Assembly: GCA_002496565.1 (NCBI GenBank)
Contig: DAKJ01000010.1
Span: forward strand, 1 to 22,421
DNA length: 22,421 bases
Direction: 5' to 3'
Source: Methanosarcina sp. UBA289
Lineage (GTDB): Archaea > Halobacteriota > Methanosarcinia > Methanosarcinales > Methanosarcinaceae
Position 1 is the stretch's first letter, and each line of letters opens with the position of its first letter. The notes below the pieces were generated by a model. It saw only the letters and a list, made by a program, of their open reading frames with translations, did not search any database and was not told the DNA's origin. The translations under genes and the position numbers were made by a program. Below are positions 7,543-17,500 of the stretch, one piece after another.

Positions 7543-10500
7543 ATGAGCTCAGTTAATAAAAATAATTTGATTGTTGGTTCTTTTATTCTCCTTGCTTTGA
7601 TGTTATATTTCTTTTCAGGTTTTTTACCTATGGCAGGAGCTATTACAGGTCAGGAATTGGTTGTAGAAAATAATGAAAAGATTGAAATTAATGAAAAGAT
7701 TGAAATTAATGAAAAGATTGAAGTCACTCCTGATCTCTCTGAAATAATGGCACAGTGCCCAGCTTCTGTAGAAGGCCTGATTGATAAGGGAAATATTTTA
7801 TATTCTCTTAAAGAGTATGAACTTTCTATAACTTGCTATAATGACGCACTTAAGAGTGACAATAATTCCTCATTGGCCTGGTATGGAAAAGGACGTTCTC
7901 TGGCCGAATTGGGAAATAACGACGAAGCAATTAACTGTTATGAGATGGCTCTTTCAACTTTTCCTTTTTCTTCCGAAAACTGGTATGATAAGGGTAACAA
8001 ACAACTTGAGCTAAATAAATATGTTGAGGCCATCAACTGCTATGACAAAAGTTTTGCTATCGATACCTATCTCTCTACGGTGTGGTACCGAAAAGCTTTT
8101 GCTTCTGAGAAGTTGGGACTTGATCAGGAAACCTTGAATTCTTACGAAAAATCTATTGAACTGAATTCCAATTCATCCAGTTCTCTGCAGATGCAGGGAA
8201 TGGCTTACATCGGACTTGATCAATATCCTGAGGCACTTGAATGCTTTAACAGGGCTCTTAATATTACTCCTGACAATTCTGAACTCTGGTATCAGAAAGG
8301 ATTAATTCTTGATAAGTCCAGTGATTACGAAAATGCATCAGACTGTTATGACAAAGCAATTTCTTTTAATCCAGATATGGTAGACGCCTGGCATAATAAA
8401 GGAATCAACCTTGAAAAAATGGGAATTTATGATGAGGCGCTTACTTGCTACGAGTTTGTTCTTCTGTCAGAACCTGAAAATCTTGATGTTTTACAGAGAA
8501 AGGGAGTATGCCTTGAAAAGCTTGGGAGAAATGACGAAGCTCTTCAGTGCTATGATGAGGTTCTGGTCTACGATCCTGGCAATTCTGAGGCCTGGTACAA
8601 TAAAGGCTCTCTGCTTAATAAGACCGGCCAATATGATGCTGCAATAGCGTGCTATGATAAGGCACTTAACCCGGACACAGGGATTCAGGTTGAAGAAATG
8701 GTAAATGATTCACTCGAACAGCTAAACGTTTACGATTCTGAACTTCCATCTTATCCCGACCCTGAATTTAAGTCTCCCACAGTTAAAATCTGGTACGAGA
8801 AAGCCCTATCTTTTGATAAGCTTGAGAAATACGAATCTGCAATTGAGTGTTATGATAAAGTTCTTGAAACCGAGCCCGAACATCCTGCCGTCTGGTATAT
8901 GAAAGGCTTGGATCTTGAGAAACTTGGCAGGTATAAAGAAACGATTGAATGCTACGATCGAGCCCTGAAACTGGATTCCAGCTATGCTAAAGTCTGGTAC
9001 CAGAAAGGCTTTGACTCTTCAAAAATTAAAGACTACGAAGATGCAGTAGAAAGCTATGATAAAGCTCTCGAGCTTGAAGAAAACTATACCCTTGCTTGGT
9101 CTGGTAAGGCTTTTGCCCTGGCGAAGCTTGGAGAATACGAAAGCTCGCTCATATGTTACAACAAAGTCCTTGAGGCTATGCCCAGCAGTGTCGATGCCTG
9201 GTACAATAAAGGACTTGTTCTTGATGAACTAGGAAAGCATGAAGAAGCTTCAGATTGCTATAACCAGACTCTCCTAATCGATCCTGGATATTCCTCTGCA
9301 CGCTTTAAGTTAAACAAAGAACAGGGCTCAACAGAAGTTGCAGTGTCAGAGCGTGCTAAAAATAATGGCGTAGATGCCAATCCTGCTCAGGTGCTTTCTG
9401 GGAGTTTTTGGTCCTATCTTCTGAACTATGAATACACAAATTCAGAAGACAGTTCCAAGCCTTCTGAAGATCTGAACTTGTTTAGCCCCGAGATAAGTTA
9501 CGATGCGGCATGGTATGGGAAAGCCTCAACCTACAATAAACTCGGAATGTACAACGATTCCCTTACCTGTTATGATATGGTACTTGCAATTAATCCTGTA
9601 CGTGCTGAAGCCTGGTATGAAAAAGGCTCCATACTTGAGAGGTTAGACAAAAGCGAGGAAGCTCTGGAATGCTACAAGAAAGCTTTGGATCTTAATCCAC
9701 AGTCAAGTACGGTTTTATATGGAATAGCCTCTACTGTAGGTGATCTTGGAAAGCTCGAAGAAGCAGTCAGTTATTATGACCAGGTGCTTGCTATAAACTC
9801 CAGCAACTCAGAGGCTCTCTTTGGAAAAGGCCTTGCCCTTTCGAATATGAGCAGATATGATGAGGCAATCTCCTGTTACACTACGCTTCTTAATTCTGAG
9901 CCTGAAAACCTTGAAGCTCTTAGAAGCCGGGCTCTTGCTCTGTCTAAGTCCAATAAATCCGATGATGCACTTACAGACTACGATAGAATTATCGAGCTTC
10001 AGCCTGACAATTCCCAGGTCCTGGTTGAGAAAGCCTCTTTACTTGAGGAGCTTGGCAGGTATGAGGAAACTGCTGAATGTTATGAGAGAATACTTGAAAT
10101 CTCACCTGACGACAGGGGGATAATTTACAGACAGGGAAAAGCCCTTGAGAAAAGCAGAGACTTTGAGGGAGCAGTAGGCTGTTACGATAGAATTCTTGAG
10201 CTAGATCCGGGTAATATGGATGCTTACAATAACAAAGGCTTTGCGCTCTACAAGTTGGAAAAATACCAGCAAGCTATTGACTGTTATAATAAGGCTCTAG
10301 AATACAATCCAGACAATGCTACAGCCTGGTATTTCCAGGGCTGTATTTATCTCACAATAAGCAGCAACAAAGCAGCCCTTAATTGCTTCAACAAAACGGT
10401 AGAGCTTAAACCTGACTGTATTACAGCTTGGTATAACAAGGGATTCATCCACAATATGATGGGAGAAACTGAAGAAGCAATTATATGTTATGACAATGCC

Positions 10501-10950
10501 CTTGCAATCAACCCGAACTTGTCTTCGGCCCTTTACAACAAGCGGTTTGCCCTTTATAGTCTAAAGAAATTAGATGAGGCTGCTCTATGCAAGGCAAGAC
10601 TCGATGAGGTAGATCCCGGTTTTGTGGATGCCCTGGAGAAAAGAGGAACTAAATTCTTCCTTCCTGAGTATTATAATAGCACTCTGAATTACTCCCTGCC
10701 TTCAAGATGGTACGGAGGGGAAGAAAATGTATCAGGAAATGTGAGTACAAATATAACTGAGTCAATTGAGCCCTCTCAGTCAGGAACGATAATTGAACCC
10801 TATGACCGCCTGGAAAGCAATAGCAGTAACTATACTCTGGATATTGACGAGGGGCAGGAAAGCCAGGATTCAGGTTACTGGTATGTTCCAGAACCTGATG
10901 AAGGAGGAGCAAATAGTAGTGAAGAATGGAGTATTCCGGAGCCCGACTAA
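7543..10950 (+). CDS. Large exported protein with 25 TPR repeats
   Basis: A 1135-residue predicted extracytoplasmic scaffold. Residues 7-33 form a hydrophobic signal segment ending MAGAITG, followed by a charged linker with three copies of a six-residue unit (NEKIEI). About 25 tetratricopeptide repeats of 34 residues follow in three arrays: about 76-379 (nine), 413-583 (five) and 653-1030 (eleven), separated by non-repeat linkers. The consensus is AWYNKG...LGKYEEAIECYDKAL. In 21 of 25 repeats the same helix-B position is cysteine. The C-terminal 75 residues are acidic, rich in Asn-X-Ser/Thr sequons, and end in two copies of a W-x-x-PEPD motif. TPR arrays bind proteins; the partner is unknown. 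GGGGT lies 5 bases before the ATG. No membrane or sortase-type tail is seen. The gene stands alone and is followed by a strong hairpin. Confidence 0.88.
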   Translation: MSSVNKNNLIVGSFILLALMLYFFSGFLPMAGAITGQELVVENNEKIEINEKIEINEKIEVTPDLSEIMAQCPASVEGLIDKGNILYSLKEYELSITCYNDALKSDNNSSLAWYGKGRSLAELGNNDEAINCYEMALSTFPFSSENWYDKGNKQLELNKYVEAINCYDKSFAIDTYLSTVWYRKAFASEKLGLDQETLNSYEKSIELNSNSSSSLQMQGMAYIGLDQYPEALECFNRALNITPDNSELWYQKGLILDKSSDYENASDCYDKAISFNPDMVDAWHNKGINLEKMGIYDEALTCYEFVLLSEPENLDVLQRKGVCLEKLGRNDEALQCYDEVLVYDPGNSEAWYNKGSLLNKTGQYDAAIACYDKALNPDTGIQVEEMVNDSLEQLNVYDSELPSYPDPEFKSPTVKIWYEKALSFDKLEKYESAIECYDKVLETEPEHPAVWYMKGLDLEKLGRYKETIECYDRALKLDSSYAKVWYQKGFDSSKIKDYEDAVESYDKALELEENYTLAWSGKAFALAKLGEYESSLICYNKVLEAMPSSVDAWYNKGLVLDELGKHEEASDCYNQTLLIDPGYSSARFKLNKEQGSTEVAVSERAKNNGVDANPAQVLSGSFWSYLLNYEYTNSEDSSKPSEDLNLFSPEISYDAAWYGKASTYNKLGMYNDSLTCYDMVLAINPVRAEAWYEKGSILERLDKSEEALECYKKALDLNPQSSTVLYGIASTVGDLGKLEEAVSYYDQVLAINSSNSEALFGKGLALSNMSRYDEAISCYTTLLNSEPENLEALRSRALALSKSNKSDDALTDYDRIIELQPDNSQVLVEKASLLEELGRYEETAECYERILEISPDDRGIIYRQGKALEKSRDFEGAVGCYDRILELDPGNMDAYNNKGFALYKLEKYQQAIDCYNKALEYNPDNATAWYFQGCIYLTISSNKAALNCFNKTVELKPDCITAWYNKGFIHNMMGETEEAIICYDNALAINPNLSSALYNKRFALYSLKKLDEAALCKARLDEVDPGFVDALEKRGTKFFLPEYYNSTLNYSLPSRWYGGEENVSGNVSTNITESIEPSQSGTIIEPYDRLESNSSNYTLDIDEGQESQDSGYWYVPEPDEGGANSSEEWSIPEPD
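7672..7725 (+). repeat. Three tandem 18-bp units inside the TPR gene
   Basis: Units at 7672-7689, 7690-7707 and 7708-7725 are nearly identical (AATGAAAAGATTGAAATT) and encode NEKIEI repeated, just after the signal peptide. Being a multiple of three, copy-number change would alter linker length without shifting frame. Confidence 0.9.
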
Positions 10951-11006
10951 AGCTCAAATTCCACGAAAATTTGAAACTCCGGAAAATTGAAACCCAGGGT
11001 CTTTTC

Positions 11007-11047
11007 CGGTATGCATTTACCTGCATACCGTTAAGATTTGTTTTTAT
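11007..11047 (+). terminator. Terminator of the TPR gene
   Basis: CGGTATGCA (11007-11015) and TGCATACCG (11022-11030) form a perfect 9-bp stem with a 6-base loop, followed by a T-rich tail (TTAAGATTTGTTTTT). It begins 57 bases after the TPR stop codon. Confidence 0.7.
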
Positions 11048-11112
11048 CAGTCTTTTCTGCTACTGCCATGGCTCATCAACTTTTTTCTTCCGGATTGTTA
11101 ACTTTTTTCATC

Positions 11113-11170
<58 letters not shown>

Positions 11171-11296
11171 TTTTCTTCTATCTTATTAACTTTTTATTAT
11201 TTTTCTTCTTCTGGCTTATTAACTTTCTTACTTTTACAACTAAAATTCTTTATCCGGAAAGTTTTAAACTTCATGCCATCCTAACCGTAAGCATCC

Positions 11297-12607
11297 ATGA
11301 CAGACAATTCCAGTGAGATCAAAGCAAAGCCTAAAGCTGATGCCAATACCTCGAGAGAAAACAAGCATACACCAGAAGGTTATATCGAAAATCAAGGTAA
11401 CCCTGGTTCCGACCCTTCTTCTTTAAGGCCTGAAATTTCGTCTGATGTAGTCATAGTCCGCTATGGCGAACTTGCTCTTAAAAGTACCGGAGTCCGAAAC
11501 TGGTATGAAAAAATTCTTATGAAGAATATTGCAGCAATGATGGATTCGCGAGATATCCCATATTCCCAGATACGGCGGGAATGGGGCCGGGTATTTATCG
11601 AGAGTACGGATCCTCGTGCGGCTGAAGTCGCTGCTGATGTTTTTGGGATTGTCTCAACTTCCCCTGCATTGACAACTGAGCCTACCCTTGAGAATGCAGC
11701 CAGTGTCTGTGCTGCCCTGGCTAAAGACCTAATTTTAGAAGGTGAGTCCTTTGCTGTCAAAGCCAGAAGAAGCGGAAATCATTCCTTTTCTTCGGTGGAC
11801 ATAGGAAGAGCCTGCGGAGATGCAATCTGGAGTGCCCTGGAAAAAGAAGGAAAGCATCCCAGAGTTAACCTGAGCTCTCCTGATAAGGAAGTTTTGGTTG
11901 AGATGCGGCAAAATCTGGCTTATGTCTATCTGAAAACATTCAAAGGAGTCGGTGGACTTCCTCTTGGCACCCAGGGTAGTATGGTCGTTTTAATGTCCGG
12001 CGGCCTTGACTCTCCAGTTGCAGCCTGGCTTATGATGAAGCGCGGAGTAATGATTATTCCTGTATACTGCAATACTTCCCCATATGCCGAGAATGCTGCA
12101 AGAGAAAGAGCTTTTGAATGTATTCGCCAGCTCCAAAAGTGGGCTCCAGGACGTCAGTTTACGACTTATGAGATTCCTCACGGTCCGAACTTGAGATCTT
12201 TCATCGATGTCTGCAACCGAAAAAATACCTGTCTTCTCTGCAAACGCATGATGTACCGAGAAGCCTACGAGGTCATGAAAAAAGAAGGCGCAAGCGGAAT
12301 TATTACCGGTTCTTCCCTGGGGCAGGTAGCTTCCCAGACTGCTGCGAATATGTATGCTGAAATCTATCAGTTGGCGATTCCCATTTACCATCCTTTGATC
12401 GCATTAGACAAAACTGAAATCATGGATATTGCCCGCAAAATTGGAACCTACGATATCTCCAATAGGCCTGCAGGCAGTTGCACTGCTGTCCCTGAGCGGC
12501 CAGAAATCGGAGCAAATTACGACCTTATTGTACTTGAGGAACGAAAAATGGATATTGAAACTATGGTTTTCAATGCTATGAAAGCAGCAAAAGTTCTTAA
12601 GCTCTGA
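11297..12607 (+). CDS. thiI: tRNA 4-thiouridine synthetase ThiI
   Basis: A 436-residue tRNA sulfurtransferase that adenylates and thiolates U8 of tRNA; in some organisms ThiI also feeds thiazole synthesis. Order: a polar N-terminal extension (1-48), the NFLD/THUMP RNA-binding region (about 50-215, starting VVIVRYGELALKS), then the PP-loop ATPase with SGGLDSP at 234-240, and a CLLC pair at 312-315 with a further cysteine at 395 (PAGSCTAVP). There is no C-terminal rhodanese domain, as in other archaeal ThiI proteins, where the CXXC cysteines are thought to carry the sulfur. The first ATG is the only reasonable start: the next is at about residue 75, inside the domain. No Shine-Dalgarno is evident, so the leader may be short. 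Confidence 0.92.
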   Translation: MTDNSSEIKAKPKADANTSRENKHTPEGYIENQGNPGSDPSSLRPEISSDVVIVRYGELALKSTGVRNWYEKILMKNIAAMMDSRDIPYSQIRREWGRVFIESTDPRAAEVAADVFGIVSTSPALTTEPTLENAASVCAALAKDLILEGESFAVKARRSGNHSFSSVDIGRACGDAIWSALEKEGKHPRVNLSSPDKEVLVEMRQNLAYVYLKTFKGVGGLPLGTQGSMVVLMSGGLDSPVAAWLMMKRGVMIIPVYCNTSPYAENAARERAFECIRQLQKWAPGRQFTTYEIPHGPNLRSFIDVCNRKNTCLLCKRMMYREAYEVMKKEGASGIITGSSLGQVASQTAANMYAEIYQLAIPIYHPLIALDKTEIMDIARKIGTYDISNRPAGSCTAVPERPEIGANYDLIVLEERKMDIETMVFNAMKAAKVLKL

Positions 12608-12749
12608 AAGAGGTGCTGACTCTTCCTTTCTATTAATTTTTATAATTCTTTACTTTTTATACTTTCAACTTGATTTATATTACTTTTAACCTGGACTCTA
12701 AAATCCTCTCAGTTTTTCTTTTTTGCCCGGCTTTTAAGAAAAAAGGCCT

Positions 12750-13118
12750 CTATGCCTCTATATTCTTACGGAGGTCTCCCTCTTTGAAAGGTTTCGAAAT
12801 ATATCCCTCCGGATCGGTTAGCTTTGCTCGTTCGAGGGTTTCAAAATCCGTACAGGCAGTCAGGTAGATTACAGGTATCCCAAAACGTGATTTAATAATC
12901 CGAGTTGCTTCAATCCCATCCATGTTTCCTTTTAGCATAATATCCATCAAAATCAGGTCAGGGTTTGTAAGTTCAGCTTCTTTTATCGCCTCTTCTCCTG
13001 AAATCGCGGTACCCGGAACTATATACCCCAGATTTTTCAGTTGGGTTTTAATATTCATGGCTACAATAGCCTGGTCTTCAACAACCAGAATTTTTTGTTT
13101 ATCCATTTTTTCATCCAT
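12750..13118 (-). CDS. Stand-alone receiver (response regulator) 1
   Basis: A 122-residue CheY-like receiver with no output domain. The acidic pocket is E14-D15 (VVEDQ), the phospho-acceptor is D59 (ILMDIMLKG), the switch threonine is T87 (YLTAC) and the lysine is K109 (SKPFKE). It is clearly paralogous to the receiver at 14063-14479, roughly three-quarters identical by eye. It ends abruptly just after the last receiver helix begins (NIEA), where the paralogue continues with a charged tail, so the C-terminus looks clipped. Starts at 13118 or 13106 (residue 5) are both possible; GGATG precedes the second. It is probably a phosphorelay partner of the nearby kinase, or fed by a kinase elsewhere. 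Confidence 0.87.
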   Translation of the reverse strand: MDEKMDKQKILVVEDQAIVAMNIKTQLKNLGYIVPGTAISGEEAIKEAELTNPDLILMDIMLKGNMDGIEATRIIKSRFGIPVIYLTACTDFETLERAKLTDPEGYISKPFKEGDLRKNIEA

Positions 13119-14062
13119 TTTTACGTTTTTAGAGCCACGCCGCTACTTTTTATTTACTTACTATTTCTTCCAGTAATCTCTAAAATTAAGCATTTATAAA
13201 TCACATTAGATTTCTCTATTTTTTTCCCCTCAACAAAGTAATTACAACAGACTGCAAGTCAGAAAGTCTCGGTAATAAAAACTTATACTCTCCCACTCTC
13301 AGGCTTGTATATTTTGACCACCAAAAATCATACATTTATTGTAATCCCTTTTCATTAATCCTTTTTATTAATTTTACTGCTGCCCATGACTTCTGTCTCG
13401 CTTGAGTATCATCTTGAGAGGAAGGCCAGATTGCGCTTTGGCATCCGATTTCTTTCTTGGGAAAACGTAGCCCTTTTCATTATACTCAAGAAGGCTGAAC
13501 TAGGGTCAAGAATAATCGTTTTAATTCACTCAAGTGGACTATTCAGAAACGCAGGTATAGTTTTTTCTTGCCGCCGCTAATATGGATAGTATGGAATATT
13601 CTGAAGTTAACATAATATTCGAACTATAGGTCTATTCCAATGCCCGCTCTAGAAAATATATTTTTGAGAATGAGTGCTGGCATACTTCCAGCTTTCAGCG
13701 AGTTTCAGTGATTAAAAAACGAAAGTATATAATGTGTTTTTCAAAACGAATAAAATTTTTTAAAGAGATTACTTACTTAGATCCAATGTTTTAGATTTCT
13801 ATCTGGAGATAGACATATCCTGATTCTAAACGTCATATATTTCAATAATAAAGTCCGTTTTTGATGTAAAATCCCATCCTGTCTGATATCAAAATAGTGT
13901 CTATTTTTTATTGTGAAAGGACTTTAGAGAATTCTTCCATCAATACCTTATAGTATTTCTCTACTCAATTCCACTTTTTCAGTTTTCATATCCCTGTGTT
14001 CAGTAAGGCTTCCTCTAAGGTTTTCACGGAGACATGACATGTTTAGGTATGTAATGAAAAAT
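13119..14062. other. Gene-poor gap between the two receivers
   Basis: This 944-base AT-rich stretch separates the two receiver genes. A 64-codon frame (13386-13580, +) and an ATG-less open stretch of about 55 codons near 13630-13795 (+) exist, but neither resembles a known family or has a ribosome site. I see no remnant of a kinase that could have belonged to receiver 1. Confidence 0.5.
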
Positions 14063-14479
14063 TTACTCAGTAGTTTTCTCGCTTTCTTTTTCAGCTTCTT
14101 TTTCGGCTCTGTGTTTGTGGAGAGCCATTTCTATATTACTGTGCAGATCCTCTTCCTTAAAAGGTTTTGAGATATATCCTGCAGGCTCTGTAGTTTTTGC
14201 CCTCTCCAGAGTTTCGTCGTCAGTATAAGCGGTAAGATATAGCACTGGAATTCGAAGCCGATTTTTAATTTCACGGGCAGCCTCAATTCCGTCCATTTCT
14301 CCTTTTAACATAATGTCCATCAAAACAAGATCTGCGTTCGTCAACTCAGCTTTTCTTATGGCTTCCTCTCCTGTGGATGCAGTGCCAGGAACAGTATAAC
14401 CAAGATTTTTCAGTTTATTTCTAATATTAAGAGCCACGATATTCTGGTCTTCGACAACCAGAATTTTTGCTTTTTTCAT
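14063..14479 (-). CDS. Stand-alone receiver (response regulator) 2
   Basis: A 138-residue CheY-like receiver: acidic pocket E10-D11, phospho-acceptor D55 (LMDIMLKG), switch T83 (YLTAY), and K105 (SKPFKE). The domain is followed by a highly charged tail of about 20 residues (HKHRAEKEAEKESEKTTE). No DNA-binding or enzymatic output domain is present. The ATG has GGGGAGA 4 bases upstream, a strong site. It lies 38 bases downstream of the histidine kinase on the same strand, so they are almost surely one transcript and a cognate pair. Output probably runs through protein interaction or a further relay. Confidence 0.92.
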   Translation of the reverse strand: MKKAKILVVEDQNIVALNIRNKLKNLGYTVPGTASTGEEAIRKAELTNADLVLMDIMLKGEMDGIEAAREIKNRLRIPVLYLTAYTDDETLERAKTTEPAGYISKPFKEEDLHSNIEMALHKHRAEKEAEKESEKTTE

Positions 14480-14517
14480 TGTATCTCCCCTTTGATATCG
14501 GATAAACCTCCGAATAA

Positions 14518-17500
14518 TCAGTCGTTTTCCTTAAACAATATTTTAAAGATAGTCTCTGTACCTTTTTGAAGTTCAATTGTACCCTCCAGTTGTTCAACAA
14601 GAATGTTTACAAGTTGTAACCCCAGAGAGCTAGTATTCCTGAAATCAAGATTTTCTGGAAAGCCCAACCCATTGTCCGAAATTACCAGCGAATAGTGACT
14701 ACCTTTGTTAACTGAGCTCTTAGCATCAATATTATTGGTGCTATTACTTATACTTTTATTCTCACTTTTATTATCTTCATTCCCTTCAGTCCTGCAGAGT
14801 TTTATCCGGATTTCCCCTTTTCTACCCTCAGGAAATGCATGTTTCAATGAATTGGAGACTAGCTCATTAACAATTATTCCAAGAGGAACTGCCGTGTCCA
14901 TTCCGATAAAAATCTCTTCAATATCCAGACACATTCGAATATCCTCTTTCCTGACATTGTATGAGCGGAGAAGATCTACAGTCAGCTTTTGAAGGTATTC
15001 CGAGAAATCAAGAGTCTCGTTATTTCTTGACCTGTACAGTTCTTCATGGATTATAGCCATGGTGGAAACTCTGTTCTGGCTTTCATGGAAGGCTTCAAGA
15101 ACTTCTTTTTCGCTGAACCTCTCGGCTTGGAGCTCCAGCAGGCTGGAAATGACCTGAAGGTTATTTTTTATGCGGTGATGGATTTCTTTTTTACGGATTT
15201 CTTCTATTTTCTTCAGAGACTCTTCGGCTTCTTTTTGCTCGGTTATATCGTAAACTGCACCTTGCAGGATTCTTTTCGTACCTGTAAGGTCTGAAACATT
15301 CTGCATAACCTCGCGGACCCATTTTATTTTTCCATTCCTGTGTCTTATGCGATATTCGTGCTCTAAAAGTAACAGTGGATCATTCCTCAGTCTCTCATTA
15401 TTATTAAAAAGTTTTTTCCGGTCTTCAGGCAGAGCAACCTGAAGCCAGTTTACTTTTCCGGAGATGAAGTCATCTCCACGGTATCCTGTAATTTCCTCTA
15501 CATTTCCTTCTACAAGAATGGGTGTAAAATCCAGATTTCCCTGGAAAGCTATTCCCCTAAAGTTCTTCATAAAGGATCTGTACCGCTCTTCACTTATTCT
15601 AATTTTTTCAGTTGCTTTCTTTCTATCAGTGATGTCTTTAATAACTCCAAGTACCCTGTATATGTCCCTGCATTCATCTGTGAGGTAAACGCCGCTGTCT
15701 TCCACAGAAAAATAACTTCCGTTCTTTCTCCGGAATCGGTATTCTTCAAGGTATTTTTCCCCGCTCTTCATACATCTTTGATGAGCTTTTACAGCTTTTT
15801 CCCTGTCTTCTGGATGGATATTGTCAGCCCAGAGGTCAGGGGTAAAACCCTGGAACTCTTCAAAGCTATATCCTGTGAGCTTCTCAATTGCACCTGCCCA
15901 AGAAATGTGATTATTTTTTACATCATAATCATAGATGAGTTGTCCTGTCTGTTCTGCAGCTACTCTGTGCCGTTCCTCATTTCTCTCCAGAATTTCCCTG
16001 GCAAGCTTTCTTTCCGTTATATCTTTTATTACGCCAAGAGCTCTGTACGGCTGACCTTTTTCATTTAAAAGGTAAATACTACTGTCTTCAGCGTGGAAGT
16101 AGCTTCCGTCCTTTTTCTGAAATCGGTATTCTTCAAGGCATTTTCCTCCAGTTCTCATACAGCTCTTATAGGCTTCACATGCTCTTTCCTGATCTTCTTC
16201 ATGGATATTTATTATCCAGTCTCCTACCTCTATTTGTTTGAACTCCTCAGGACTGTAACCTGTAAGCTGCAAGACTGCCCCTGTCCAGTCAATATGCCCA
16301 GATTCAAGATCATAATCATATACAAGCTGCCCTGTTTGTTCGACAGCGATCCGATATCTTTCTTCACTTGTCCTGAAAGTTTTTTCAGCTGCTTTACGCT
16401 GGGTTATATCCAGCATTACACCAACAATTCCGGCCACTTTCCCTGAGCTGTCCTGGTAAGTGGCTTTATGGAAAAGGAAATCTCTCTGCACACCGTCGGC
16501 ACAGACTACTTGGGTTTCATAATAGTTGCTTCCCCCTTTCCTAATAAGGATCCTGTCACCCTTATGATATATATCTGCAAGCTCTTTTGGAACTCTCTTC
16601 TGAAACTCCCGGAAAGAACCCCCTATAACCTCATCTTTGGAAAGCCCCATAATCTGCCTGGCAAAACTCTCATTACAGTTTACGTATATTTCATTCAAAT
16701 CCCTCTGGAATACAGGGCTTGGAATACTATCAAGCAGGGTTTCCAGAAACCGAACATTGTTCTGAAGCTTGTTCTCAATTTTTCTTCTTTCAATTACTTC
16801 ATGTACAAGTTTCTCATTTGCTTCCATGTACTCCAGGGTCTTTTTTTCGACGAGTTTTTCAAGCTCCTGCTGATGAATCCTGAGCTTTTCTTCAGCTTGC
16901 AGGCGTTCTACGATCTCAGATAACAAAAAAGCGGTAGAGTTCAGGAAGTATATATCATCCTCAGTAAATTTTCTCTTTTCTTGACTGTAAACTTCCATTA
17001 CCCCGAAAGGCTTATTTGTATTTCCGATTAGGACCGTTACTCCGCTGACTATTCCATATTGCCTGATAAATTCACTGCATTCAAAGCGGGTTTCGGTTTC
17101 TATATCTTCCAGGATAATCGGTCTTCTCAAAACAAGGGTATATTCTGCCTGAGACTTCTCTTTCATGCTAACATTGTTTATGACCCTATTTTTCCATCCA
17201 TATCCTGCCCTCATGATAAAGGTTCCATCAGGCTTGAGTTCCAGAATCCTGGAAAATTCTATGCCAAGACCCTTAGCAATAAGCAGGGCACTTTTTTCCA
17301 GAATCGCCTGAAAGTCTTTGCATATTAAGGATAGTCTGTATAAGTTTTTCAAGGATAGGTATTGTTTTTTCTTTTCACGAAGCTTTTCTTCGGTAAGAAC
17401 CCCAAAACTTATGCCATATCCCTCAAGGTTTACATACTCCTTTTCCGGAAAAGGATAAAGTACTGCAGTATACTTTGTTTTTTCTGTTTGAATTTCGAGA

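Noticed and set aside
7672..7725. The three 18-bp tandem units considered as a CRISPR-like array
   Set aside because: The units are contiguous without spacers and in frame inside the TPR gene.
12729..12748. GGCTTTT...AAAAGGCC hairpin between thiI and receiver 1 as a bidirectional terminator
   Set aside because: The stem is mostly A/T with a bulged G and no T run follows on either strand, so support is weak.
13386..13580. A 64-codon plus-strand frame in the receiver gap
   Set aside because: There is no ribosome site, no recognisable family and no supporting context.
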